41,679 bases of DNA from contig NZ_JAIQZJ010000026.1 of assembly GCF_020073815.1 (NCBI RefSeq), positions 1 through 41,679 of the forward strand, in the 5' to 3' direction. Under the pieces are notes generated by a model. It ran no database searches, was not told where the DNA came from, and worked only from the letters and a program-made list of their open reading frames with translations. This DNA comes from Nocardioides mangrovi. Lineage in GTDB: Bacteria > Actinomycetota > Actinomycetes > Propionibacteriales > Nocardioidaceae. A program made the position numbers and the translations under genes. Positions 15,427 through 24,843 of this stretch are shown piece after piece. Positions within the stretch are counted from its first letter, which is position 1; every line of letters begins with the position of its first letter.

Positions 15427-17568
15427 TCAGGCGTCGAGCGTCTCCATGTCGACCTCATAGGCGCCCTGGACGATGAACTCCTTGCGCGGGGCGACCTCGG
15501 AGCCCATCAGCAGCTCGAAGACGCCGGTCGCACTCTCGGCGTCGTCGACGGTGAGGCGGCGCAGGGTGCGGTGACGGGGGTCCATGGTGGTCTCGGCCAG
15601 CTGGTCGGCGTCCATCTCACCGAGGCCCTTGTAGCGCTGGACCGGGTCCTTCCACTTCACGTTCTTCTTCTTCAGCTCCGCCAGCTTCCGCTGCAGGTCG
15701 GCGTCGGAGTAGGTGTAGACGTACTTGTCCTGGCCCTTGCGCGGGTTGGAGATCTCGATCCGGTGCAGCGGCGGCACAGCGGTGTAGACGCGGCCGTCGG
15801 CGATCAGGTCGGGCATGTACTTGTAGAAGAGGGTCGCCAGCAGGCAGCGGATGTGCGCGCCGTCGGAGTCGGCGTCGGCCATGAAGATGATCCGGCCGTA
15901 GCGGCGGGCCTCGAGCTCGAAGGTGCGGCCCGAGCCGGCACCGACGACCTGGATGATCGAGGCGCACTCGGCGTTCTTCAGCATGTCGCCGACCGAGGCC
16001 TTCTGGACGTTGAGGATCTTGCCGCGGATCGGCAGCAGCGCCTGGAACTCCGAGTTGCGGGCCAGCTTCGCCGTACCGAGCGCCGAGTCACCCTCGACGA
16101 TGAAGAGCTCGGTCTTGTCGTTGTCGGCAGCGCGGCAGTCGGCGAGCTTGGAGGGCAGCGCCGAGGACTCCAGGGCGTTCTTCCGCCGCTGCGTCTCCTT
16201 GTGCTGGCGGGCCGCCAGCCGGGTCTTGGCCGCCGCGGCGACCTTCTCCATGACCCGCTTGGCCTGCTCCTTCTCGGCCCGCTTGGTGGCGGTGAGGAAC
16301 TTCTTGAGCTCGGCCGACACCACGCGGCGCACGACGGTCCGCGCGGCCGGCGTGCCGAGGATCTCCTTGGTCTGGCCCTCGAACTGCGGCTCCGCGAGGC
16401 GCACCGTCACGACCCCGGTGAGACCCTCGAGCACGTCGTCCTTGATGACGTCGTCGTCGTTGACCTTGAGCACCTTGCTGGCCTTCATCGCGTCGTTGAA
16501 GGTCTTGGTGATCGCGGACTCGAAGCCGCTGACGTGGGTGCCGCCCTTGGGGGTGGCGATCACGTTGACGAAGGAGCGCAGCACGGTCTCGTAGCCGGTG
16601 CCCCACCGGACGGCGACGTCGACGGTCAGCTCGCGCTCGACCTCCTGCGGCGTCATGTGGCCCTGGGCGTCGAGCATCGGCACGGTCTCGGTGAACGTGT
16701 CGGCCCCCTGGAGGCGGACGATCTCGGTGACCGGCTCGTCGGGCGCGAGGAAGTCGGCGAACTCCGCGATGCCGCCGTCGTGGCGGAACTTCTCCTCCCG
16801 CGGCGTCTCGCCACGCAGGTCGCGGATGACCAGCTCGAGCCCCGGGACGATGAACGACGTCTGGCGGGCCCGCCCGATCAGCTCGTCGAAGACGAACGTG
16901 GCGTCCTTGGTGAAGATCCGGGTGTCCGGCCAGAACCTGATCCGGGTGCCGCTCTTGCCCTTCGCCACGCGGGAGCCCTTGCGGGTGAGGCCCGACCGGG
17001 GCTCGAACGCCGCGTCGGGTCCGTCGCCGGCGAAGACGCCCGGGGCGCCGTGGCGGAAGGAGAGGCCCTGCTCGGAGGGCGGGCGCTGCACGTCGATGTC
17101 CATGCGCGAGGACAGCGCGTTGACGACCGAGAGGCCGACGCCGTGGAGACCACCCGTGGCGACGTACGAGCCGCCGCCGAACTTGCCGCCGGCGTGCAGC
17201 TTGGTGGCGACCACCTCGACGCCCGGGAGCCCGGTCTTGGGCTCCTTGTCGGTCGGGATGCCGCGACCGTCGTCGTGGACCTCGGCCGAGCCGTCGGGAT
17301 GGAGCGTCACCTCGACGCGGTGGGCCGCACCGGCCAGCGCCTCGTCGACGCCGTTGTCGATGATCTCCCACAGGCAGTGCATGAGCCCGCGGGTGTCGGT
17401 CGACCCGATGTACATGCCGGGACGCTTGCGGACCGCCTCGAGTCCCTCGAGGACGAGGAGGTGCGCGGCGCTGTACGTGTTGTCGGCGATCGTGGGGCTC
17501 CTGCGGACGGTGGGGCGAAATCCAATGTTTACCTGCCCTCCGAATCTACCTGCGACACGCCGAGGCAC
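15427..17568 (-). CDS. parE: DNA topoisomerase IV subunit B
   Basis: The ATPase subunit of topoisomerase IV, about 700 residues. The GHKL ATPase domain shows RKRPGMYIGSTDTRGL, EIIDNGVDEA, DDGRGIPTD and GGLHGVGLSVVNAL. The TOPRIM domain has LFIVEGDSALG, LLPIRGKILNVQKAS and FMADADSDGAHIR (metal-binding acidic residues). It partners ParC. The conserved region begins near IADNTYSAAHLLVLEG, but there is no ATG, GTG or TTG in frame between it and GTG 17568, which has no ribosome site and lies upstream of a -10-like TAGATT. ATT at 17526 has GGAGG 10 nt upstream and is a possible rare start. The 5' end is therefore uncertain by up to 14 codons. Confidence 0.92.
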   Translation of the reverse strand: MPRRVAGRFGGQVNIGFRPTVRRSPTIADNTYSAAHLLVLEGLEAVRKRPGMYIGSTDTRGLMHCLWEIIDNGVDEALAGAAHRVEVTLHPDGSAEVHDDGRGIPTDKEPKTGLPGVEVVATKLHAGGKFGGGSYVATGGLHGVGLSVVNALSSRMDIDVQRPPSEQGLSFRHGAPGVFAGDGPDAAFEPRSGLTRKGSRVAKGKSGTRIRFWPDTRIFTKDATFVFDELIGRARQTSFIVPGLELVIRDLRGETPREEKFRHDGGIAEFADFLAPDEPVTEIVRLQGADTFTETVPMLDAQGHMTPQEVERELTVDVAVRWGTGYETVLRSFVNVIATPKGGTHVSGFESAITKTFNDAMKASKVLKVNDDDVIKDDVLEGLTGVVTVRLAEPQFEGQTKEILGTPAARTVVRRVVSAELKKFLTATKRAEKEQAKRVMEKVAAAAKTRLAARQHKETQRRKNALESSALPSKLADCRAADNDKTELFIVEGDSALGTAKLARNSEFQALLPIRGKILNVQKASVGDMLKNAECASIIQVVGAGSGRTFELEARRYGRIIFMADADSDGAHIRCLLATLFYKYMPDLIADGRVYTAVPPLHRIEISNPRKGQDKYVYTYSDADLQRKLAELKKKNVKWKDPVQRYKGLGEMDADQLAETTMDPRHRTLRRLTVDDAESATGVFELLMGSEVAPRKEFIVQGAYEVDMETLDA

Positions 17569-17964
17569 GATGAAGGCACGCCTGCTTGCGGCAGGTCTAG
17601 CGTGAGTGCCACTTCCCCGAGCAGCACCCGCGCAGCGCACCAGCAGCACCAGGGCAGCACCACGACGGTGGGTCACGTCACGATGTGGACACGATCGGTC
17701 TCGGGTCGAGGTATCCGCAACGGGACGACGACATCACGCGTCAGACTCGGAAGCACGACGCACCACCTGAACCGCACCATATCTTCTTCACCGGCAGGGC
17801 TTTCAAGGAATGGAAATCTGCCGATAGGGGAAGAGACTCCATGATTGGATGACGTGACTGACACGACGTTGGACGACAAGGCCTTCCGGGGAATCTTGGA
17901 ACCCACCAGTACGTTGTGCCAGACACCGAGGACCAGTCCTCGACGTGAGAGAAATGAGGCCGAA
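17569..17964. other. 396-nt divergent intergenic region parE/DUF7455
   Basis: No convincing gene lies here. It is less GC-rich than its surroundings around 17770-17870, as expected for promoter DNA. It holds the inverted repeat CCTGC/GCAGG near the parE side, a TAGATT -10-like hexamer just inside at 17543-17548 (minus strand), a sigma-R-like promoter at 17888-17915, and CGAGGAC-CA-GTCCTCG (17927-17942), a perfect 7-bp inverted repeat in the DUF7455 leader. An in-frame extension of DUF7455 from 17845 is open but lacks a ribosome site and would run through the promoter. Confidence 0.6.
17888..17915 (+). promoter_or_regulatory. Sigma-R/SigH-type promoter
   Basis: GGGGAAT at 17888-17894 is followed by exactly 18 nt and then GTT at 17913-17915. 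GGGAAT-N18-GTT is the consensus for the thiol-oxidative-stress ECF sigma factor SigR (Streptomyces) or SigH (mycobacteria). Transcription would begin about 40 nt before the DUF7455 start. Confidence 0.55.
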
Positions 17965-18198
17965 GTGACCACTGCAGTTGCCCCCAGCGCCGCCGCGCTG
18001 AGCGCAGCGGACCGTTGCGACCGTTGCGGAGCCCAGGCCTACCTTCGTGTGGAGCTCCAGTCCGGTGGCGAGCTCCTCTTCTGCGCCCACCACGCCCGCG
18101 AGCACGGTGACAAGCTCAAGGAGATCGCCGCCAACGTCGTCGACGAGACGCACAAGCTGTCCGACACCCCCGCCAGCGCCTCGGACGACGAGCGCTGA
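17965..18198 (+). CDS. DUF7455 zinc-ribbon protein
   Basis: A 77-residue protein. After a short Ala-rich N-terminus it has RCDRCGAQAYLRVEL, a hairpin, then LLFCAHHAREH. The CxxC and CxxH pairs form a typical zinc site. The family (DUF7455) is conserved in actinobacteria beside the principal sigma factor and topoisomerase genes, but its function is unknown. GTG 17965 is preceded by GAGG at 17955-17958. The candidate sigma-R promoter and the thiolate zinc site together suggest a role in, or regulation by, thiol oxidative stress; this is inference. A strong terminator follows the gene. Confidence 0.85.
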   Translation: MTTAVAPSAAALSAADRCDRCGAQAYLRVELQSGGELLFCAHHAREHGDKLKEIAANVVDETHKLSDTPASASDDER

Positions 18199-18217
18199 GC
18201 CCAACTCCCCCCGCTTC

Positions 18218-18258
18218 CACCGCGGCCCCGGACCACTCGGTCCGGGGCCGCGGTGTTT
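18218..18258 (+). terminator. Intrinsic terminator after DUF7455
   Basis: A perfect 17-bp stem (18218-18234 with 18239-18255) closes a 4-nt loop (ACTC) and is followed by TTT. The stem core is CCGCGGCCCCGGACC. It lies 20 nt after the DUF7455 stop and separates it from the DUF456 gene. Confidence 0.9.
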
Positions 18259-18287
18259 GCGCGTGGCTGCTCTGAGAGGGTGCTGAC

Positions 18288-18764
18288 GTGACCGCCACCA
18301 CACTGGTCGCCGCCCTCCTGGTCGCGGTGGGGCTGGTCGGCATCCTCGTCCCGATCCTGCCCGGATCGGTCCTGGTCGTCGCGGGCGTGCTCGTCTGGGC
18401 CTGGGCGACCGGCGGCGCGACCGCGTGGACCGTCTTCGCGGCGGCCACCGCGCTCGTCGTCGCCGGGGCGGTCGTCAAGTACGTCGTCCCGGGCCGGCGC
18501 CTCCAGGTCGCCGGCATCCCGGCCACCACCCAGTGGGCCGGGGTGGCGGTGGGCGTGGTCGGCTTCTTCGTCGTCCCCGTGGTCGGCCTCTTCCTGGGCT
18601 TCGTGCTCGGCGTGTGGCTGGCCGAGGCGGCCCGGCTCGGCGCCCGGGAGGCGTGGCCCTCGACGCTGCACTCGCTCAGGGCGGTCGGCCTCTCGATCCT
18701 CATCGAGCTCGCCGCCGCCCTCGTCGCCACCCTCGTCTGGGTCGCCGGGGTGGTGGCGACGTGA
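18288..18764 (+). CDS. DUF456 membrane protein
   Basis: A 158-residue inner-membrane protein of the DUF456 family. The N-terminal helix VAALLVAVGLVGILVPILPGSVLVVAGVL contains the family's GILxPxLPG motif. Three to four further helices follow, with glycine-rich contacts (VGVVGFFVVPVVGLFLGFVLG). The function is unknown. GTG 18288 is preceded by GAGAGGG at good distance. The stop overlaps the start of the EamA gene (GTGA), so the two are translationally coupled. Confidence 0.83.
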   Translation: MTATTLVAALLVAVGLVGILVPILPGSVLVVAGVLVWAWATGGATAWTVFAAATALVVAGAVVKYVVPGRRLQVAGIPATTQWAGVAVGVVGFFVVPVVGLFLGFVLGVWLAEAARLGAREAWPSTLHSLRAVGLSILIELAAALVATLVWVAGVVAT

Positions 18765-19585
18765 GCGTCCTGCTCTCGCTGCTCGCGGCCGCGTCGTACG
18801 GCCTCGGCGACTTCAACGGCGGCCTCTTCTCCAAGCGCGGCGGCCCGTGGGCGGTCTCGCTGACGGCCCAGCTCGGCGGCACGGTCCTGGTGCTCGTCGT
18901 CGCCCTGATCCACGGCGGCTCCCCGACCGGCACCGATCTCGCCTGGTCGCTGGTCGCCGGTCTCGGCAACGGCTTCGGCACCGCCTTCCTCTACCGAGGC
19001 CTCGCCAGCGGCCGGATGGGGGTGGTCGCGCCCGTCTCGGGCGTCGGCGCCGTCGTGGTCCCGGTCGTGGCCGGGGTCGCGGGTGGCGAGCGGCCCGAGC
19101 TGGCCGTCTGGATCGGCATCCTCCTCGCCGTCCCCGCCATCTGGCTGGTCGCCCGCGAGCCCGATGACGCTCCGATCGGCTCCGGCCTGCTCGACGGCGT
19201 CCTGGCCGGTCTCGGCTTCGGCACCCTCTTCGCCGCCCTCGCGCAGATCCCCGAGGAGGCGGGCTTCCTGCCGCTCGCCCTCAACCAGCTCATCGCCGGC
19301 GGCGCGATCATCGTCGTCGCGCTGGCGCTGCGCCAGGACTGGGTGCCGCGCAACCGGTACGCCGCGGGCGGGATCATCAGCGGCGCCCTCGGGGCGCTGG
19401 CGACCGGCCTCTTCCAGGTGGCGACCCGCCAGGGCTACCTGACCGTCGCGGCGGTGGTGACCTCGCTCTACCCCGCCTTCACGGTGCTGCTCGCCGCGAC
19501 GGTGCTCCGCGAGCGCGTCCACGCCACCCAGGGCGTCGGGCTCGGGCTGTGTGCCGTCGCGGTCGCGCTCGTCGCCGCGGGCTGA
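18761..19585 (+). CDS. EamA/DMT-family transporter
   Basis: A 274-residue drug/metabolite transporter with about ten predicted membrane helices arranged as two EamA repeats. The first ends near GILLAVPAIWLVARE; the second covers IISGALGALATGLFQVATRQG through VLLAATVLRERVHATQGVGLGLCAVAVALVAAG, whose LRERV-x-Q-x-G pattern is typical of the last loop. It probably exports a small metabolite or amino acid; the substrate cannot be told from sequence. It is coupled to DUF456 by a 4-base overlap and converges on the secreted protein gene at 19605. Confidence 0.85.
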   Translation: MSVLLSLLAAASYGLGDFNGGLFSKRGGPWAVSLTAQLGGTVLVLVVALIHGGSPTGTDLAWSLVAGLGNGFGTAFLYRGLASGRMGVVAPVSGVGAVVVPVVAGVAGGERPELAVWIGILLAVPAIWLVAREPDDAPIGSGLLDGVLAGLGFGTLFAALAQIPEEAGFLPLALNQLIAGGAIIVVALALRQDWVPRNRYAAGGIISGALGALATGLFQVATRQGYLTVAAVVTSLYPAFTVLLAATVLRERVHATQGVGLGLCAVAVALVAAG

Positions 19586-19604
19586 GCCGCCCGCCCAGGA
19601 CGTC

Positions 19605-20153
19605 TCAGCCGGCCGTCAGCCAGGCGGTCCACGACCGCGGCTCGCCGAGCCAGTCCTCGACCGGGTGACTGCCGTCCCACTCGTCGGTCATCAGGACGCC
19701 CACCCGCACCCGGTCCGGCGTGCCGAGGCAGTCACGGTCGGCGTGGAGGACCATCCGGTCGGCGTCGTACCGGAGCCGGACGCTGTAGTCGCAGTCGATC
19801 GGGTCGCCGACGCCCCGGCGGTGCCGCGAGCGCACGAGCTGGTAGTCGGTGCCCGCCTGGAGGCCGGTGCCGAGCTGGAACTCCGGCCCCCGCCGGCGGC
19901 CGACGGTGTCGAAGAAGACCGACAGGCCCGCCGGCCCGCCGGTGGAGCGGCGGCGCAGGTCCGTGAAGCGGACCACCACCGCGATCCCGTCGCCGCCGTG
20001 ACGGACCGTCACGTGGCGGATGTCGGTGAGCGAGGCGCTCGCGTCGGCCGGGTCGCGGTAGCCCGCGGTCTCGGCGGCCGCCGGGGCGCCGACGAGGGCG
20101 ACGAGCGCCGCGCCCGCGACCAGGACGGAGAGGAGGGGCTTCCCGAGACTCAT
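19605..20153 (-). CDS. Secreted hypothetical protein
   Basis: A 182-residue protein with a signal peptide (MSLGKPLLSVLVAGAALVAL, cleavage near PAAA-E). The mature part looks like an all-beta domain: alternating strands HVTVRHGGDGIAVVVRF and LSVFFDTVGRRRGPEFQLG, then RMVLHADRDCLGTPDRVRVGVL. Two cysteines (IDCDYS and RDCLG) may be disulfide-linked. The fold resembles small extracellular beta-sandwich proteins, but I do not recognise the family. ATG 20153 gives a clean signal peptide; upstream in-frame codons would spoil it. A perfect palindrome lies 28-39 nt upstream. Confidence 0.72.
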   Translation of the reverse strand: MSLGKPLLSVLVAGAALVALVGAPAAAETAGYRDPADASASLTDIRHVTVRHGGDGIAVVVRFTDLRRRSTGGPAGLSVFFDTVGRRRGPEFQLGTGLQAGTDYQLVRSRHRRGVGDPIDCDYSVRLRYDADRMVLHADRDCLGTPDRVRVGVLMTDEWDGSHPVEDWLGEPRSWTAWLTAG

Positions 20154-20180
20154 GCCTCTGAGACTCCCCGAGCCCCGATC

Positions 20181-20192
20181 CGGTTGCAACCG
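20181..20192. promoter_or_regulatory. 12-bp palindrome CGGTTGCAACCG
   Basis: A perfect palindrome with GAT/ATC on its flanks, located between the P450 gene and the start of the minus-strand secreted protein. Its position just upstream of a start codon suggests an operator for a dimeric repressor. No candidate regulator is adjacent. Confidence 0.35.
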
Positions 20193-20220
20193 ATCGTCGC
20201 GCGCCGGCCAGGACGACCGG

Positions 20221-21486
20221 TCAGCGGCACGCGACGGGGAGCGCGACCGGGCCCCGGATGACGGTCGCGTTGCGCCGTCGTACGGCGCCGGCGCGGCGCA
20301 GCGACGGCATCCGCTCCGCGAGCTGCCGGATCGCGACCGTCGCCTCCAGCTCGGCGAGGGGCCGGCCGACGCAGTGGTGGATGCCGCTGGAGAAGGCCAG
20401 GTGGTCGCCGCCGTCGGTGCGGGTGAGGTCGAAGCGGTCGGCGTGGGCGAAGACCGCGGGGTCGCGGTCGGCGCCGCCGATCAGGACGTTGACCCAGCGA
20501 CCGCGCGCGACGGGGGTGCCGCCGACCTCGGTGTCGTCGAAGGAGACCCGGGTGGTGCGCTGGACGGGGCCGTCCCAGCGCAGGGTCTCCTGGACCGCCG
20601 CACCGGCGAGGCCGGGGTCGTCGACCAGCGCGCCCCACTGCTCGGGGTGGTCGAGCAGCGCGTTGACGGCGTTGCCGACCAGGTTGACCGTGGTCTCGAA
20701 CCCGGCGACCAGCAGCAGCGAGCACAGCGGGACCATCTCGGCCGGGCGCACCTGCTCGGCGTCCTCGGCGGCGACCAGCTCGCTGACCAGGTCGTCGGCC
20801 GGCTCGCGGCGACGCCGTTCGAAGAGATCGGTGAAGAGTCGCTCGATCGCGGCGTCCGCCTCCATCACGGCGCGGGCGTGCCCGAGCGAACGGATGCCCG
20901 AGAGAGCGCTGCCCAGCGCTGCGCCGTACCGGCTGAACGTCGCGGTGTCGGCGTCGGGGATGCCGAGCAGGTCGCAGATGACCGCGATCGGCAGCGGCGC
21001 GGCGAGCGTGGGAACGAGGTCGAACCGTCCCGTGGTCGCCTCCGTGCGCTCCGCGTCGTCGAGGAGCCGCTCGACGGTCTTCTCGACGCCGGTGCGCAGT
21101 TCGGCGATCCGGCGCGGGCTGAAGGCCGGGGCGGCGATCCGGCGCAGCCGGGTGTGGTCGGGCGGGTTGCGGTCGAGGAACGAGAGGTCGAACTCCGGCG
21201 GCGGGTCCTCGCCCTCCGGCTGCACGCCCCACCGGCGGCTGCGCAGGATCTCCTTGCAGGCCGCGTGGTCGGCGGTCGCGAGGTTGCCCATCGCGGTCGT
21301 GTAGAAGGTGCCGCCCGCCCGGATCTGCTCGTAGATCGGATAGGGGTCGTCACGGCCGGGTGCGTAGCGCAGCCGGGCGAAGAGGTTGCGGCGCACGTAG
21401 GCGTCGTACGCGCCCCGGGCCTCGCCGAGGTAGAGCCCGGACGCGAAACGGGCCGCACTGCGCAGCTGCGCGGTGCGGCCCGTCAT
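20221..21486 (-). CDS. Cytochrome P450
   Basis: A 421-residue soluble bacterial class I P450. The heme loop is FSSGIHHCVG (365-374, Cys372 as ligand), the K-helix ETLR is at 300-303, and the I-helix reads LLLVAGFETTVNL (261-266 AGFETT, where many family members have AGHETT). The N-terminal NPPDHTRLRR and GGADRDPAVF blocks are typical of actinobacterial P450s. No ferredoxin or reductase gene is near, so it must use general redox partners. It starts 15 nt after the sigma-factor stop on the same strand, an unusual downstream partner for a housekeeping sigma gene. The substrate is unknown. Confidence 0.92.
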   Translation of the reverse strand: MTGRTAQLRSAARFASGLYLGEARGAYDAYVRRNLFARLRYAPGRDDPYPIYEQIRAGGTFYTTAMGNLATADHAACKEILRSRRWGVQPEGEDPPPEFDLSFLDRNPPDHTRLRRIAAPAFSPRRIAELRTGVEKTVERLLDDAERTEATTGRFDLVPTLAAPLPIAVICDLLGIPDADTATFSRYGAALGSALSGIRSLGHARAVMEADAAIERLFTDLFERRRREPADDLVSELVAAEDAEQVRPAEMVPLCSLLLVAGFETTVNLVGNAVNALLDHPEQWGALVDDPGLAGAAVQETLRWDGPVQRTTRVSFDDTEVGGTPVARGRWVNVLIGGADRDPAVFAHADRFDLTRTDGGDHLAFSSGIHHCVGRPLAELEATVAIRQLAERMPSLRRAGAVRRRNATVIRGPVALPVACR

Positions 21487-21501
21487 GGCGCGGGGCTCGG
21501 C

Positions 21502-22962
<1,461 letters not shown>

Positions 22963-23104
22963 GAACACCTCTCGTGAAACGACAGTCGAACCGATCCAGG
23001 GCGCGGCCCGTCCCGGAGACGTCAAGAGCCGCGGACCTCATTCTGCCACGGGCACCCTGAGATCCACGCACTCCCCCGCGAATCAGCCCGTCCGGCGAGA
23101 TCGC

Positions 23105-23674
23105 TCAGGAGGAAGCGGCCTTCGCGGCCGCCTTCTTCTCCTTCTTGTAGTCGCGCACCTTCTGCAGGCTGGCGCCGTCGACGACGTCCGCGACCGACCG
23201 GAAGCCGTCCTCGGCGTATGCGCCGACGGCCGCCTCCCAGCCGTCCGGTCGTACGCCGAGCTGCTTGGCCACCAGCGCCACGAAGATCTGCGCCTTCTGC
23301 TTGCCGAAGCCGGGCAGCGCCTGCATCCGCTTGAGCAGGTCCTTGCCGTCGGCCGCCTCGGCCCAGATCCGCTCCGCGTGCCCGTCGTACTCGTCCTCGA
23401 CGATCCGGGCCAGCTCCTGCAGCCGCGCGGCCATCGAGCCCGGGAAGCGGTGGATCGCCGGTGGCACGGCGCACAGCGCCGCGAACTCCTGCGGGTCGGC
23501 CGCCGCGATCCGCGCCGGCTCGAGGGTGCCGAAGCGGTCGAGCACCTTCGACGGACCGCGGAACGCGTGCTCCATCGGGTACTGCTGGTCCAGCATCATC
23601 CCGACCAGCAGCGCGAACGGGTCGTCGGTCAGGACCTGGTCGGCGTGGTCGTCGCCGGTGATGTGGATGGCCAT
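23105..23674 (-). CDS. HhH-GPD-type base-excision repair protein
   Basis: A 189-residue member of the HhH-GPD superfamily. The helix-hairpin-helix is MQALPGFGKQKAQIFVALVAK, preceded by a helical region with LLVGMMLDQQYPMEHAF, which resembles the catalytic-core start of Nth/MutY-type glycosylases. There is no C-terminal Fe-S cluster motif. The protein ends in a lysine/alanine-rich tail (KKEKKAAAKAASS) that could bind DNA. Family members are annotated as DNA repair proteins without proven substrates. ATG 23674 (MAIHITGDDHADQ) gives a compact domain; an in-frame ATG at 23758 would add a cysteine-rich stretch and is less likely. It is divergent from the iron-uptake operon. Confidence 0.83.
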   Translation of the reverse strand: MAIHITGDDHADQVLTDDPFALLVGMMLDQQYPMEHAFRGPSKVLDRFGTLEPARIAAADPQEFAALCAVPPAIHRFPGSMAARLQELARIVEDEYDGHAERIWAEAADGKDLLKRMQALPGFGKQKAQIFVALVAKQLGVRPDGWEAAVGAYAEDGFRSVADVVDGASLQKVRDYKKEKKAAAKAASS

Positions 23675-23761
23675 GGGTCCATCCTGCCGCAGGACGCCGG
23701 ACGGGGCTCCGTGTGAGGAGTTCCACCCGAGGGCACATCGACACGACGACGTCTCCATGCG

Positions 23762-23780
23762 TTAGGTTTGCCTAACCTAA
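23762..23780. promoter_or_regulatory. DtxR/IdeR iron box
   Basis: TTAGGTTTGCCTAACCTAA differs at only one or two positions from the IdeR/DtxR consensus TTAGGTTAGSCTAACCTAA. It lies 20 bp before the lipoprotein start and overlaps the likely -10 (TAATCA). Under iron-replete conditions the Fe(II)-regulator complex should repress the ABC operon that follows. Confidence 0.93.
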
Positions 23781-23799
23781 TCATGATCGGAGACCTACG

Positions 23800-24843
23800 A
23801 TGCGTTCCACGCGCACCCTGCTGGCGGCGGCAGCCTCGCTCGTCCTGGCCCTGACGCTCACCTCCTGCGGCGACAGCGACGAGTCGAGCGGCGCGACCGA
23901 CGACTCGAGCACCGCCGCGGCCACCGACGCGTTCCCGGTGACCATCGAGCACGTGTACGGCGAGACCACGATCGAGGAGAAGCCCGAGCGGGTGGCGACC
24001 GTCGCGTGGGCCAACCACGAGGTGCCGCTGGCGCTGGGCATCGTGCCGGTCGGCATGAGCAAGGCCACCTGGGGCGACGACGACGATGACGGCGTCCTCC
24101 CCTGGGTCGAGGACAAGCTCACCGAGCTCGGCGCCGACACCCCGGTGCTCTTCGACGAGACCGAGGGCATCGACTTCGAGGCCGTCGCCGACACCCAGCC
24201 CGACGTGATCCTCGCGGCGTACTCCGGCATCACCAAGGAGGAGTACGAGACGCTCAGCAAGATCGCGCCGACGATCGCCTATCCCGACGTCGCGTGGGGC
24301 ACCTCGGTCGAGGACATGATCCTGATGGAGAGCAAGGCACTCGGCATGTCCGCCGAGGGCGAGCAGCTCGTCGCCGACCTGGACCAGCAGGTTGCGGACT
24401 CCTACGCCGCGCACCCGGCCCTCGCCGGCAAGAGCGTGATGTTCGCCTACATCGACCCCAACGACCTGAGCCAGGTCGGCTTCTACACCACCCACGACAC
24501 CCGCCCGGGCTTCATGGAGAGCGTCGGCATGACCATGCCGAAGGTGGTCGAGGAGGCCTCGGCCGAGACCGACGAGTTCTACGTGACCCGCAGCGCCGAG
24601 AACCCCGAGGACTTCGCCGACGTCGACGTCTTCGTGACGTACGGCGACCCGAACGGCGACATGGTCAAGACGCTGCAGAACGACCCGCTGCTCTCGAAGA
24701 TCCCCGCGATCAAGAAGGGCGCCATCGCGATCCTCGAGGACTCGACCCCGCTCGCCGCGTCGGCGAACCCGTCGCCGCTGTCGATCGGCTGGGGCATCGA
24801 CGAGTACTTCGACCTGCTCGAGGCAGCGGCCGAGAAGGCGTGA
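23800..24843 (+). CDS. Iron-siderophore ABC transporter substrate-binding lipoprotein
   Basis: A 347-residue FecB/FepB-family binding protein anchored by a lipobox (LTLTSC, Cys about residue 24) after a typical signal peptide. The mature N-terminus has FPVTIEHVYGETTIEEKPERVATVAW, the family signature, followed by the two-lobed periplasmic fold (FEAVADTQPDVILAAYSG; KKGAIAILED). It captures a ferric siderophore outside the membrane and delivers it to the two permeases encoded next. GGAG precedes ATG 23800. The iron box directly upstream indicates control by DtxR/IdeR. The family is clear, but the siderophore (hydroxamate or catecholate) cannot be told. Confidence 0.92.
   Translation: MRSTRTLLAAAASLVLALTLTSCGDSDESSGATDDSSTAAATDAFPVTIEHVYGETTIEEKPERVATVAWANHEVPLALGIVPVGMSKATWGDDDDDGVLPWVEDKLTELGADTPVLFDETEGIDFEAVADTQPDVILAAYSGITKEEYETLSKIAPTIAYPDVAWGTSVEDMILMESKALGMSAEGEQLVADLDQQVADSYAAHPALAGKSVMFAYIDPNDLSQVGFYTTHDTRPGFMESVGMTMPKVVEEASAETDEFYVTRSAENPEDFADVDVFVTYGDPNGDMVKTLQNDPLLSKIPAIKKGAIAILEDSTPLAASANPSPLSIGWGIDEYFDLLEAAAEKA

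Noticed and set aside
17307..17525. TTG-started frame just after GGAGG upstream of parE
   Set aside because: It is out of frame with parE and encodes Arg/Ser/Thr-rich sequence without similarity to anything known.
20221..21486. P450 as part of a natural-product cluster
   Set aside because: Neighbours are a sigma factor and a small secreted protein. No synthase, tailoring enzyme or resistance gene is near.
22987..23031. TTGACG on the minus strand as -35 of the sigma gene
   Set aside because: No TANNNT lies 16-19 nt downstream, so a complete promoter could not be supported.
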